From Brevibacillus_D fluminis_A (GTDB lineage Bacteria; Bacillota; Bacilli; Brevibacillales; Brevibacillaceae): a stretch of 64,000 bases of DNA. The stretch lies in the NCBI RefSeq assembly GCF_052072235.1, contig NZ_CM125436.1, forward strand, positions 800,001 to 864,000. The letters run 5' to 3'. Under the pieces are notes generated by a model. The model did no database searches. It was not told the origin of the DNA and was given only the letters and a program-made list of their open reading frames with translations. The position numbers and the translations under genes were made by a program. Shown piece after piece: positions 16,510-24,982 of the stretch (positions are counted from its first letter, which is position 1; each line of letters starts with the position of its first letter).

Positions 16510-17379
16510 CTATTTTTTCATTCCCGAAAACGCCTCAAGCTCAAGCAATGGCCCGTAGGTTTCCGGCCGGCGATCGCGCAAAAATTGCAGCAAATTGCGG
16601 GCGAAATCGATTTGCGCAAGATCAATCTGCTGGATCAAAATCCCTTCCTCATCACCGAGCGATTGCAGCACCGTCCCCAAAGGGTCGCTGACAAAGCTCC
16701 CGCCGTAAAAGGTCATTGCATGTTCACGACCGACGCGATTGCTGGCAGCGATAAACACGCCGTTTGAAATACCGTGCGCAGAAATGGCCTTTTCCCACGA
16801 TGGGCGCAAGGAAAGTTCGGGATTGTCATGATCGGAGCCGATTGCGGAAGGGTAGAACAAGATTTCTGCCCCTTTGAGCGCCATAATTCGCGCGACCTCC
16901 GGGAACCATTCATCCCAGCAAATGCCGATTCCGATTTTACCGTAGCGTGTCTCATACACCGGATAGCCCGTGTTGCCGGGAGCGAAGTAATACTTTTCCT
17001 CGTATTGGGGGGCGTGCGGGATGTGGTTTTTGCGCGTTGTGCCCAAATGGCGACCATCGGCGTCATAAACGGCTGCACTGTTGAAATACAAGCCTCGCCC
17101 GGCTTTCTCGTAAAATGGGACGATCAATACGATGCCGAGGTTTTTCGCCAGCTCGCTCATTCCGGCGAGCATGGTGCAATCAACCGGTTCGGCGGTATCA
17201 TACAGGGTGACATCCAGTTGTTGGCCGCAATAGTGGGCATTGAAAAGCTCCTGCAAGCAGACGATCTGGGCGCCCTTGGCAGCGGCTTCCTTGATTTTTT
17301 CTATGGTATGTGCAGTATTTTGCGCGATATCCTCGCCGCATTTCATTTGAACCAGGCCAATTGTTACGTTTTCAGTCAT
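16510..17379 (-). CDS. aguB: N-carbamoylputrescine amidase
   Basis: The 289-residue carbon-nitrogen hydrolase starts at ATG 17379, ten bases after GGAGG; a longer in-frame opening lacks such a site. The nitrilase catalytic triad is visible: Glu in CLQELFNAHYC, Lys in TTRKNHIPH, and Cys in IGICWDEWFPE. The pattern closely fits AguB, which hydrolyses N-carbamoylputrescine to putrescine, CO2 and ammonia in the cytoplasm. It is the last gene of a deiminase-permease-amidase unit. Confidence 0.93.
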   Translation of the reverse strand: MTENVTIGLVQMKCGEDIAQNTAHTIEKIKEAAAKGAQIVCLQELFNAHYCGQQLDVTLYDTAEPVDCTMLAGMSELAKNLGIVLIVPFYEKAGRGLYFNSAAVYDADGRHLGTTRKNHIPHAPQYEEKYYFAPGNTGYPVYETRYGKIGIGICWDEWFPEVARIMALKGAEILFYPSAIGSDHDNPELSLRPSWEKAISAHGISNGVFIAASNRVGREHAMTFYGGSFVSDPLGTVLQSLGDEEGILIQQIDLAQIDFARNLLQFLRDRRPETYGPLLELEAFSGMKK

Positions 17380-17434
17380 GATCATTTTTCCTCCACTCGT
17401 ATCCATCATTTTTCTCGTATGTGAATCCGGCTTG

Positions 17435-18784
17435 TCAGGCGGATTCTCCTTCGTCAAAGTGCAGTTGCGGCGGCTGTTGACGAAACATCTTGGTCACATA
17501 CATCAGATAAGCGATGCCGCAAAAGAGCCAGGCGCCACCAAAAAGCAGCGCATGCGCGTTTGACTGTGTCCAAAACCAGCCAGTACAAAGCGCGCCAACC
17601 AGCGGGATGAAGAAATAGCGAACCCAGCCTGCGGCAGACCGGTTTCTTTTTTTGATAAAGTAATGTGCGATGACCGACAAATTCACGAAGATGAACGCGA
17701 ACAAAGCGCCAAAATTGATGAACGAGACGGCTTTATCGATGTCCATGTAAATCGCCGATAACGAAATCGCGCCAATCAGCAGCAGGTTGTACACCGGTGT
17801 TTGGAACCGGGGAGAAAGGTAGCCGAACACCTTTTGGGTCAAGACCTTTTCGCGTCCCATGGCATACAAAATGCGTGACGAGCTGGCACCCGATGCGACC
17901 GCAGAAGCGAAGCTGGTTGTGACCATAACGGCGGTGAAGACTGCGTTGAGCGCGTTGCCGCCGAGAAACACGATGATCTGCGTAGCCGCTGTCTCCGGGC
18001 TCGCAAATTCGCTGAAATGAGGAAAAATCAGCTGTGCGAAATACGTGACCACGATAAACAAAATGCCGCCGATCAACGTGATCAGGAGGATCGCTCTTGG
18101 TAAGGTCGAGACAGGGTTCCTCGTCTCTTCCGACAAGGTTGATACGGCATCAAAGCCTAAAAAGCTGAAGCAGAGCAGCGGGATGACCCCGAACAAGGAA
18201 GCGAGTTCTACATGGGGATCATAAAACGGAAGCAGCGAAAAAACGTGCCCAGCTCCTTGCCCCGCTAACAGCCCTTTCATTGACAGGAACGCGAACGCCG
18301 CAAAAAACAAAATCTGAAAAACAACCACACACATATTGAAACTGGCCGCTATTTTAATCCCGAGAATGTTGACCGTCGTAATGACAGTGATAAACAGGAT
18401 GATCCACACGAACATCGGGATAGACGGAAAGTAAGCGTTTGCGTACAAGCCGACGATCAAGGAGCTGATCATCGGGCTGAGCACATAATCGAGCAGGATC
18501 GTCCAGCCTACGAGAAAACCGAGATGGGAGCTGATGGCTTTCTGCGTAAAGGTGTAGGAGGAGCCTGCAATCGGGAACGCTTTGGACATTGCTCCATAGC
18601 TATAAGCGGTAAACAGCATCACAGTCAAGGCGATGGCGTAGGCGGTCGGGATCATGCCGCGGGTGCTCTCGATGGCGACTCCGTAGGTGACAAACACGGT
18701 CAATGGCGCCATGAAAGCGAGCCCGAACAAAACCACATGCCGCAAAGAAAGCGCGCGTGCGAGGGTCGAGGATTCATGTTTCAT
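17435..18784 (-). CDS. APC-family amino acid/polyamine permease
   Basis: A 449-residue transporter with about twelve membrane helices and the APC-family N-terminal pattern (LSLRHVVLFGLAFMAPLTVF, AFPIAGSSYTFTQKAISSHL). The ATG at 18784 is preceded by GAAGGAGG with a 14-base gap; the longer TTG-initiated frame would bury that site. Its place between an agmatine deiminase and N-carbamoylputrescine amidase indicates a polyamine-type substrate: agmatine, N-carbamoylputrescine or putrescine. It starts 20 bases after the deiminase stop. Confidence 0.9.
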   Translation of the reverse strand: MKHESSTLARALSLRHVVLFGLAFMAPLTVFVTYGVAIESTRGMIPTAYAIALTVMLFTAYSYGAMSKAFPIAGSSYTFTQKAISSHLGFLVGWTILLDYVLSPMISSLIVGLYANAYFPSIPMFVWIILFITVITTVNILGIKIAASFNMCVVVFQILFFAAFAFLSMKGLLAGQGAGHVFSLLPFYDPHVELASLFGVIPLLCFSFLGFDAVSTLSEETRNPVSTLPRAILLITLIGGILFIVVTYFAQLIFPHFSEFASPETAATQIIVFLGGNALNAVFTAVMVTTSFASAVASGASSSRILYAMGREKVLTQKVFGYLSPRFQTPVYNLLLIGAISLSAIYMDIDKAVSFINFGALFAFIFVNLSVIAHYFIKKRNRSAAGWVRYFFIPLVGALCTGWFWTQSNAHALLFGGAWLFCGIAYLMYVTKMFRQQPPQLHFDEGESA

Positions 18785-18804
18785 CGGATAGGTTTGATCC
18801 TCCT

Positions 18805-20109
18805 TCAAGGTGCGTTTTCAAATAGCGGCTCTTGCTGCGAGATGCAATGAATGCCGCCGCCCCACCAGTTGATCGCAAGCGGATTGATCTGCACGATGTC
18901 ACGGTCAGGGAATGCTTGCTCGAGAGTTGCTTTTGCCTGCTCGTCAAGACGCTTGAGCGATTCCGGCTTCCCTGGCTCCCAATACTTCGCGGCAATCACG
19001 ACGCCATTGGAGATGAGGAAATTCAAATAGCTCGCTGCGGGCAGCTCATACACGGTGTCGCCGGCTTGAAAGCCGAATTGCTTGTAAACATCCCCGGTTT
19101 CGACTGTGTGCTCGTTCCAGACCGTCGACAGACTCGGGTTTTGGACACGGATGATGCGAAACGGCTTGCCCTGCGTATCGGTGGCGTGCTTCAGCGTTTC
19201 GACCGCCTCCTCGATTCTTTCATAATCAGCCTTCTCCAGTGCGTTGCTGTCCCGTGCCTCTTTGGAAACCTGGGCAACCAAAATCGTGTGCGGGTCGACG
19301 AAACGAGCTACCTCATCCACATGCCCGTTTGCGCCATACCCGAAAAAGTTTTCGATGATTGGGCTGCCATCCGCTGTCAATTTGTCGGAAAGCGGGCTAC
19401 GTGGAAGCCAAATCATTTTCTTTTGTCCGTACAGACGAAGGTATTCGCTCTCGATTTCCGCAAGAGACTTGCCCGGATTGCGCTGAAGTGCCGTATCTTT
19501 GTAGGTCATCATGACGCCCTCGCCGTTGACTTCAATGCCGCCGCCTTCCGCGACCATGTGGGATTTGACGAGAGGGATGTTCCGCTCCGCAGCCATTGCT
19601 TTGTCCACATCACCGATCGGTTTGGCTTTCGCTTCTGACCAAATCCCGTAGTAATTCCAGGCAAAATCGGCGATCAGCGGCTTGCCATCGTTCGTTTTGA
19701 GAAAGAGCGGTCCCATATCCCGCATGAACAGATAGCTGTCCGCATAGACGTGAAAACGAATCTTCGCGGGATCGACGCGATAAGCTGCCAAAAAATTCAG
19801 AACCTCCGCTTTGCGCGTTTCCGTATCGACGATCATCTCAACCGCCACATGATGCGCGTGCAGCGCCTCAATGATTTGGGCAGTGACAGCATGCATCGCG
19901 TCTGTTGTCTCCTGCCCGTATTCATTTTTGGCATACCAATCAAGCCAGACTGCGCGTTGGGTCTCCCATTCGGCAGGAAACCGGTACGACATTTTGGCTG
20001 CTGGAGCAGATTGCCCGACTGCTGCCGCCGCGATCGGAGAGCACGCCATCGCGATGGTTGCGGCAAGCGCGGACAGTTGAAGCAATGTTCGCCAGCCTTT
20101 CGTTTGCAT
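18805..20109 (-). CDS. Agmatine deiminase family protein with signal peptide
   Basis: The mature part is a porphyromonas-type arginine deiminase/agmatine deiminase: RFPAEWETQRAVWLDW at 43, FMRDMGPLF (Asp), EGGGIEVNGEG (Glu), NGHVDEVARF (His, Asp) and GGGIHCISQQ (nucleophilic Cys near residue 425). Unusually, 39 extra N-terminal residues form a textbook Sec signal (TKGWRTLLQLSALAATIAMA, then an AAAA stretch). ATG 20109 has a GGGGG ribosome-binding site; the internal Met40 has none. So the enzyme is probably secreted or wall-associated and would form N-carbamoylputrescine outside the cell. An operator-like inverted repeat lies upstream. Confidence 0.88.
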   Translation of the reverse strand: MQTKGWRTLLQLSALAATIAMACSPIAAAAVGQSAPAAKMSYRFPAEWETQRAVWLDWYAKNEYGQETTDAMHAVTAQIIEALHAHHVAVEMIVDTETRKAEVLNFLAAYRVDPAKIRFHVYADSYLFMRDMGPLFLKTNDGKPLIADFAWNYYGIWSEAKAKPIGDVDKAMAAERNIPLVKSHMVAEGGGIEVNGEGVMMTYKDTALQRNPGKSLAEIESEYLRLYGQKKMIWLPRSPLSDKLTADGSPIIENFFGYGANGHVDEVARFVDPHTILVAQVSKEARDSNALEKADYERIEEAVETLKHATDTQGKPFRIIRVQNPSLSTVWNEHTVETGDVYKQFGFQAGDTVYELPAASYLNFLISNGVVIAAKYWEPGKPESLKRLDEQAKATLEQAFPDRDIVQINPLAINWWGGGIHCISQQEPLFENAP

Positions 20110-20216
20110 CTGAAAAAACCCCCTGTGTTTTCTAGTGTTTTTGTAACGAATGGCTCTGTGTGGAACAAACGGTTTACATAGCGCATCACTCCCTTCAAGC
20201 ACAATGGGATACAAAA

Positions 20217-20242
20217 GAAACTTATTTTGTATTTGTAGTTTC
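20217..20242. promoter_or_regulatory. TetR-type operator A, before the agmatine deiminase gene
   Basis: GAAACT-N14-AGTTTC (26 bp; one more matching base pair outside). It lies between the tetR stop and the deiminase start, on a possible minus-strand promoter TTTACC-16-TACAAA. The same architecture recurs at 20871-20896 in the tetR promoter. Confidence 0.75.
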
Positions 20243-20273
20243 CTAAGGGTAAAAAGGAAGAATAAAAGATTGA

Positions 20274-20846
20274 TTACCTTTTATTCTCTGGAATGAGCCC
20301 ATATAGCAAGATGTCGACAATCCCTGCAAGCGCTTCGGCGATCGTGATATTATTCTGTTTGTAAAAATGTTGGTCCAGCGTGGAGTTCATTGCATCAATC
20401 ACGATTTTCATGACCAGTGACAAGTTCATGTTGATGAGGACGCCTTCTTGCATTCCTTTTTCAATCAGGCCGCGCAGCAATCCCCAGTCGTTTTCCAGAT
20501 AGGCCGCCATTTTGTCATACTGCTCCGGATAATATCGCTTCATTTGCTCATAGTTGTTCCGGTTGATGATATCGTAATGGTCTGGCAAAACGGTGATGAC
20601 GCGCTTGATTTTTTCCAGCAGGGGCAGCTGTTCGTCGTTGATGATGGACGTCGCCTTTTCATTCATCTCATTGAAAATTTGCTCGATGATCGTGTCGAGG
20701 ATTTCGACCTTGGAAGGAAAGTGCTGATACAACGTCTTTTTGCTGATACCGAGCCTTTTCGCCAACTCGTCTACCGAAAACTTGACGCCTTTGTCCTGCA
20801 TTTCCTCAATAGCTGCTCTGACAATGCGATCCTTAATGTCGACCAT
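20274..20846 (-). CDS. TetR-family transcriptional regulator
   Basis: The 190-residue protein has a canonical TetR HTH (residues 8-55: VRAAIEEMQDKGVKFSVDEL ... LGISKKTLYQHFPSKVEILD) and an all-helical ligand domain. It lies directly upstream of the deiminase-permease-amidase unit in the same orientation. A promoter TTGCAA-17-TAAAAT lies ahead of it, and an inverted repeat GAAACT-N14-GGTTTC occupies the start-site region, so autorepression is likely. A matching repeat precedes the deiminase gene, indicating that it also controls the polyamine unit. Confidence 0.92.
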   Translation of the reverse strand: MVDIKDRIVRAAIEEMQDKGVKFSVDELAKRLGISKKTLYQHFPSKVEILDTIIEQIFNEMNEKATSIINDEQLPLLEKIKRVITVLPDHYDIINRNNYEQMKRYYPEQYDKMAAYLENDWGLLRGLIEKGMQEGVLINMNLSLVMKIVIDAMNSTLDQHFYKQNNITIAEALAGIVDILLYGLIPENKR

Positions 20847-20870
20847 CCTTTCATCGTTCGTCCGCGAATG

Positions 20871-20896
20871 GAAACTGAAAAAACAAAATTGGTTTC
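20871..20896. promoter_or_regulatory. TetR-type operator B in the tetR promoter
   Basis: GAAACT-N14-GGTTTC, same spacing as operator A. It begins four bases downstream of the -10 (TAAAAT, 20906-20901) of a promoter whose -35 is TTGCAA at 20929-20924, as expected for an autorepressor site. Confidence 0.8.
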
Positions 20897-21065
20897 CTTC
20901 ATTTTAATCAGGAAGCTCTTTCTTTGCAAGCGGGATTTTCCAATCCGTTTATCTTTTACCGCTACAACGTTCAAAAACTTTTCATCGCCTGTAAAAACGC
21001 GCATGAATGAAATGGATAGGGGCGTTGTGATATGATGGAAGAAGCGAATTTTAGGAGGCATACAA

Positions 21066-22127
21066 GTGAAGGGCAAAGGAATTCGTAACCCGTGGCAGTT
21101 GCTCTATCGCGTCTATCGCCATGTAAACCCGGTCCTGGAACAGGAGTTTTCCTGTTGGTATAAAGAGGCGCAAACCATTCCTGATCCGGAGCTGCGTAAA
21201 CAGGCAATAGCCAGCATGGAGACGAAAAAGTTCCATTGCCAAGGTGGAGCGGTCTATGCAGCGCAAGCGCTGACGCATGTAGACGTGCTCGTCGCCTTAA
21301 TCGTCGCGTACCAGACGATCAGCGACTATCTGGACAATCTCTGTGACCGGAGCACGTCGCTCGATCCCGTCGATTTCCGGCAGCTGCATCTGTCCATGCA
21401 GGATGCGCTGACACCGGGCGCAAAGATTCGAGACTATTATCTCTACCGCGAAGAAAAAGATGATGGAGGTTTCCTGGCGCGACTGGTCAAAACCTGTCAG
21501 CAGCAGGTGGAGCGGTTGCCATCGTATCCGCAGGTTCAGCCGCTCGTGCTGAAATACTCCTTGCTCTATAGCGATTTGCAAGTACATAAACATATTGCCC
21601 CGGAAAAAAGAGAAGCCGCGCTGCTCCACTGGTGGGAACAGCATCGGCCCGAGTACCCCGATATTTTATGGCAGGAGTTTTCCGCTGTGACGGGATCGAC
21701 GATCGGCATTTTCTCCCTGTTCGTGATGGCCACACAGCAAAAAATCGACCAAGCTGACATCGAGCGGCTTGATGCGGCGTACTTCCCCTGGATTTGCGGG
21801 CTGCACATTTTGCTCGATTACCTGATCGATCTGGAAGAAGACAAAGCGGGCGGCGATCTGAACTTTGTCAGCTATTACGCAAACGCCGATGAAGCGACCG
21901 CGCGGCTTACGCATTTTATCCAGCAGGCCAAAACCAGCGCAAAAGCGCTGCCGAACGCAGCGTTCCACAGCATGATTGTGGACGGCTTGATCGCCTTTTA
22001 CCTTGTCGACCGGAAAGTCACCCGCGATCAGCCGCAAATCTATAACACCGCGAAGCAGCTATTGAAGCAGGCGGGCAGCATAACCTCGTTCCTCTTCTAC
22101 GTCAACAGTTTTCTGGTAAGGCGTTGA
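21066..22127 (+). CDS. ytpB: YtpB-type (DUF2600) terpene synthase
   Basis: The 353-residue protein starts with GTG 21066, seven bases after AGGAGG. It matches the DUF2600/YtpB family, whose B. subtilis member makes tetraprenyl-beta-curcumene from heptaprenyl diphosphate for sesquarterpenes. Acidic segments consistent with metal-dependent prenyl chemistry are visible (TISDYLDNLCDR; ILLDYLIDLEEDKAGGDLNF). No squalene-hopene cyclase partner is nearby. An extended -10 TGATATGAT lies at 21028-21036. It is divergent from tetR, and operator B lies in the shared interval. Confidence 0.88.
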   Translation: MKGKGIRNPWQLLYRVYRHVNPVLEQEFSCWYKEAQTIPDPELRKQAIASMETKKFHCQGGAVYAAQALTHVDVLVALIVAYQTISDYLDNLCDRSTSLDPVDFRQLHLSMQDALTPGAKIRDYYLYREEKDDGGFLARLVKTCQQQVERLPSYPQVQPLVLKYSLLYSDLQVHKHIAPEKREAALLHWWEQHRPEYPDILWQEFSAVTGSTIGIFSLFVMATQQKIDQADIERLDAAYFPWICGLHILLDYLIDLEEDKAGGDLNFVSYYANADEATARLTHFIQQAKTSAKALPNAAFHSMIVDGLIAFYLVDRKVTRDQPQIYNTAKQLLKQAGSITSFLFYVNSFLVRR

Positions 22128-22136
22128 GCGAAACGA

Positions 22137-22310
22137 CTAGCGCAAATGTTTGCGTTTGTACGAAAAGCCTGCGCCCATCAACACGACGGAAAGGACAAGA
22201 CAGCCGATAATGCCAAACGCGCTGCCTTCCGCAATGGCTACGCCGACGCCGCAATAGCAAGCGGCTACGAGAATAGCCAAACATAACGTAACGATTTGAT
22301 AGCGACTCAT
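22137..22310 (-). CDS. YlaF-like (DUF5325) small membrane protein
   Basis: A 57-residue protein from ATG 22310, with TAGGAGG nine bases before it. Two membrane helices (residues 5-26 and 30-50) surround the conserved AEGSAFGIIGCLVLS segment; the pattern fits the YlaF/DUF5325 family of Bacillales. It converges on ytpB with a nine-base gap. The function is unknown. Confidence 0.75.
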   Translation of the reverse strand: MSRYQIVTLCLAILVAACYCGVGVAIAEGSAFGIIGCLVLSVVLMGAGFSYKRKHLR

Positions 22311-22434
22311 GTGTGTAAACCTCCTACGATTACAAGTCCATGCCACCATTATACCCGAGAATTGGGTGTTTTGCTGATGGAAAAAGGTGATATATACATA
22401 AAGGAGGAGAATCATTAGGGGGAAAAAAGGAATT

Positions 22435-23022
22435 ATGGATTCCATTGTGCAAATAAAGCTGGGGAAAAAAATGTACGAGGGGCAAGTCACCTATCAGGAA
22501 GGCGACGTGGTGGAAGTCGTTTTCAGCGAGCCATTGACCGCACAGGTTGGCGACCCGGTCTCCTGTTTGATCACCCACAATTATTCGGAAATACAAAATT
22601 TCAACGGGGTGATTTTGGCGAAGGACGACAAGCGAATCATCTTGTTTTATTCGCCGACTGCGACCGAGTTCCGCGAGCAGCGCCGCCGCTATCCCCGCTT
22701 CGATGTGAATTTTGACGCCGTTTTGGAGCGCAAGCAGGAGGATGGGAGCACAAGCAAGCTGATCGTCAAAGTCACCAATCTCAGTCTGGGGGGCTTGGCG
22801 CTCCATACTTCGGAAAAGCTGGCAGCGAAAACGGAGTACCGCATCTCGATTCAGCTGCCGGATGTGCGTGTGGATTTGGCTGTCATGAACATTTATAGCC
22901 GTGAGGAAAACGGATTTCACTACGGATGTAAAGTGACCAGCATCTCTTCGAAAAATCTGCACGCGCTGCGCCGCTACATCTTGAACCGCCAGCTGGAAAT
23001 GTTGAAGCTGCAGCATTCTTAA
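22435..23022 (+). CDS. PilZ-domain (c-di-GMP-binding) protein
   Basis: The 195-residue protein has an N-terminal YcgR-like beta domain (1-85) and a PilZ domain with both c-di-GMP motifs: REQRRRYPR (about 82-90) and NLSLGGL (about 118-124). It is similar in layout to B. subtilis YpfA/DgrA flagellar brake proteins. Start is uncertain: ATG 22435 has only a weak AAAGG close by, while an excellent AAAGGAGG (22400-22407) sits six bases before an in-frame ATT at 22414. No flagellar gene is adjacent. Confidence 0.88.
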   Translation: MDSIVQIKLGKKMYEGQVTYQEGDVVEVVFSEPLTAQVGDPVSCLITHNYSEIQNFNGVILAKDDKRIILFYSPTATEFREQRRRYPRFDVNFDAVLERKQEDGSTSKLIVKVTNLSLGGLALHTSEKLAAKTEYRISIQLPDVRVDLAVMNIYSREENGFHYGCKVTSISSKNLHALRRYILNRQLEMLKLQHS

Positions 23023-23049
23023 TCGGAGCATTTTCCCTGACCCAGCCAT

Positions 23050-23089
23050 AAAGCCAGTCCCCTTTGCAAAAAGGTGGAGACTGGCTTTT
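23050..23089. terminator. Bidirectional terminator after the PilZ gene
   Basis: AAGCCAGTC and GACTGGCTT enclose an inner CCTTT/AAAGG hairpin and are flanked by A and T runs, between the converging PilZ and ybaK genes. Confidence 0.8.
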
Positions 23090-23094
23090 GACGT

Positions 23095-23589
23095 TTACGC
23101 AGGTTTTTCGTTTTCTTTTTGCACGTCGGCCAGGCGCGCTTTTGTCACGTGGAGCAAATCGGCAGTCGCCAGCTCAATTTGCACGCCGATGCTGCCCCCG
23201 CTGACGATGATGGTCTCTTGCGCTTGTACCGCCTCGTCGATGATCGTCGGAAACAGCTTCTTCATCCCGACCGGTGAACAGCCCCCGCGAATATAGCCGG
23301 ACACCTTCAAAATGTCGGCGACCGGAATCATTTCGATTTTCTTCTCTCCTACCGTTTTGGCCGCTTTTTTCAAATCCAGCTCGGCTTCTACAGGAATCAC
23401 GAAAACATAATAGGCTTTGCTGGCGCCTTGAGAAATAAGCGTCTTGAAGACGACTCCCGCTGCTCTGCCGATTTTTTGGGCAACCGAGATGCCATCGATC
23501 TTTCCGTCGTCCGCATGATAGGTCAGCATCTGATAGGCGATTTTTTCTTTGTCGAGAATGCGCATCGCATTCGTTTTGCTCTGTTTCAT
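23095..23589 (-). CDS. ybaK: YbaK/EbsC-type aminoacyl-tRNA deacylase
   Basis: A 164-residue protein from ATG 23589, six bases after AAGGAG. The YbaK signature is complete: FKTLISQGASKAYYVFVIPV, a conserved Lys near KIEM, GYIRGGCSPVGMKK, and VSGGSIGVQIELATADLL at the end. YbaK hydrolyses Cys-tRNA(Pro) and related mischarged tRNAs. It is a stand-alone gene diverging from the ada operon. Confidence 0.93.
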   Translation of the reverse strand: MKQSKTNAMRILDKEKIAYQMLTYHADDGKIDGISVAQKIGRAAGVVFKTLISQGASKAYYVFVIPVEAELDLKKAAKTVGEKKIEMIPVADILKVSGYIRGGCSPVGMKKLFPTIIDEAVQAQETIIVSGGSIGVQIELATADLLHVTKARLADVQKENEKPA

Positions 23590-23784
23590 GTCGTACTCCT
23601 TGTCTATGCGCGAATATCGTTGTGCGCCGTTGCGTCGTTCCAGCAATCACGATCAGTCTATCATGATTGCCGCCTGAAGGGCGACCCTCTTTGGCGACTC
23701 TCTTTCGTTATCTTGCTCTTCTATCCCCAAAAACGTACAGAGACGACAGCGCGGGGTTATACTGTGGATGGAGGTGAAAACCAC

Positions 23785-24459
23785 ATGAGTCATGACGGAC
23801 ACGGTTTTGCGCATGAGCAAGAGCTGGAGAGCTTTCAGCCCGGGATTGTGGGGGACACCAGCGAGGAGCGGCTGACGGACGAGCGATGGCAGGCGATTTT
23901 GAACAATGATGCGGCGTACAACGACCAATTTTTTTACGCGGTCAGGACGACGAAAATCTTTTGCCGGCCCTCCTGCAAATCGCGCCCGCCGAAAAAGGAA
24001 AATGTCCGCATTTTCCACGCAGCCAAGGAGGCGTTGGCGGAAGATTACCGCCCCTGCAAGCGGTGCAAGCCGACCGGCCAGCGCTTGCCCGACAACGAAT
24101 GGGTGTCGCAGATTACCCAGTACATCGACGCTCATTACAGCGAGGACATGACACTCGCGACGTTGGCGGATGTGTGCCACGGCAGTCCGTACCATTTGCA
24201 CCGGACGTTCAAACGGGTCAAAGGCATGACGCCGGTCGATTATGTACAGCAAAAGCGGATCGGCAAGGCGATGGAGTATTTGGCGGAAACGGACAAAACG
24301 GTGGCGGCGATCGCAGGAGCCGTCGGCATCGCGAATGCACCATACTTCATCACGCTGTTCAAAAAGCTGACGGGAAAGACGCCGAAGGAGTATCGAGGGT
24401 CACATGGCAAGAAAATAGATGAGCCGGGAGGGAAAGACGATGAATCCAAAGCGCAATGA
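23785..24459 (+). CDS. adaA: AdaA: methylphosphotriester-DNA methyltransferase / AraC-type activator
   Basis: From ATG 23785 (GGAGGTGAAAACCAC before it), 224 residues: an N-terminal Ada zinc domain (RTTKIFCRPSCKSRPPKKEN ... YRPCKRCKPTG; four Cys, the first being the methyl acceptor) and two AraC helix-turn-helices (about 105-205). Methylation by phosphotriesters converts it to an activator. TATACT at 23758 without a clear -35 fits an activator-dependent promoter. It overlaps adaB by 20 bases and heads a four-gene repair operon. Confidence 0.94.
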   Translation: MSHDGHGFAHEQELESFQPGIVGDTSEERLTDERWQAILNNDAAYNDQFFYAVRTTKIFCRPSCKSRPPKKENVRIFHAAKEALAEDYRPCKRCKPTGQRLPDNEWVSQITQYIDAHYSEDMTLATLADVCHGSPYHLHRTFKRVKGMTPVDYVQQKRIGKAMEYLAETDKTVAAIAGAVGIANAPYFITLFKKLTGKTPKEYRGSHGKKIDEPGGKDDESKAQ

Positions 24460-24982
24460 GACGATAAATTGGACGGTGCTTGAACACGAGGGATGGCTGC
24501 TGCACATCGCTGCCACGCAAAACGGGCTCTGCTTTGTCGGTTCGCAGGACAAACCGTTCGATGAGCTGGCGGCGTGGGCGAACGCGCGCTATCCGCATGC
24601 GGTGCTGCAAAAAGACGATGATGCGATGAAGCCGTATGCAGACGAATTGCGCGCGTATATGGCAGGGGAGCGCAAAGATTTTTCGATCCCTTTTGATTTT
24701 CGCGGCACACCGTTTCAAACAGCTGTCTGGCAAGCGCTGCTGCAAATCCCGTACGGAGAAACCAGGACGTATGCGGCGATCGCGCAGCAGATCGAGAAGC
24801 CGGCGGCGGTCCGCGCGGTCGGCGCTGCCATCGGGGCCAATCCGATCCTGATTTCGATCCCGTGCCACCGGGTGATCGGAAAAGACGGCTCCTTGACCGG
24901 CTATCGCGGCGGACTCGACATGAAGAAGAAGCTGCTTGCTTTGGAAAAAGCGGGGGCGGAAGGGGGCGCAGCCTATGGTTGA
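24440..24982 (+). CDS. adaB: AdaB: O6-methylguanine-DNA methyltransferase
   Basis: The 180-residue protein starts at ATG 24440 after GGGAGGGAAAGACG. The suicide Cys is in ISIPCHRVIGKDGSL near residue 145, followed by the conserved YRGGLDMKKKLL. The preceding TPFQTAVWQALLQIPYGETR is the DNA-binding segment. It transfers alkyl groups from O6-alkylguanine to itself. The overlapping position after adaA is the classic Bacillus arrangement; the next two genes are an extension. Confidence 0.95.
   Translation: MNPKRNETINWTVLEHEGWLLHIAATQNGLCFVGSQDKPFDELAAWANARYPHAVLQKDDDAMKPYADELRAYMAGERKDFSIPFDFRGTPFQTAVWQALLQIPYGETRTYAAIAQQIEKPAAVRAVGAAIGANPILISIPCHRVIGKDGSLTGYRGGLDMKKKLLALEKAGAEGGAAYG

Noticed and set aside
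23643..23670. Inverted repeat GCAATCA...TGATTGC upstream of ybaK
   Set aside because: Plausible dyad, but there is no promoter overlap or neighbour that would give it meaning; not listed as a feature.
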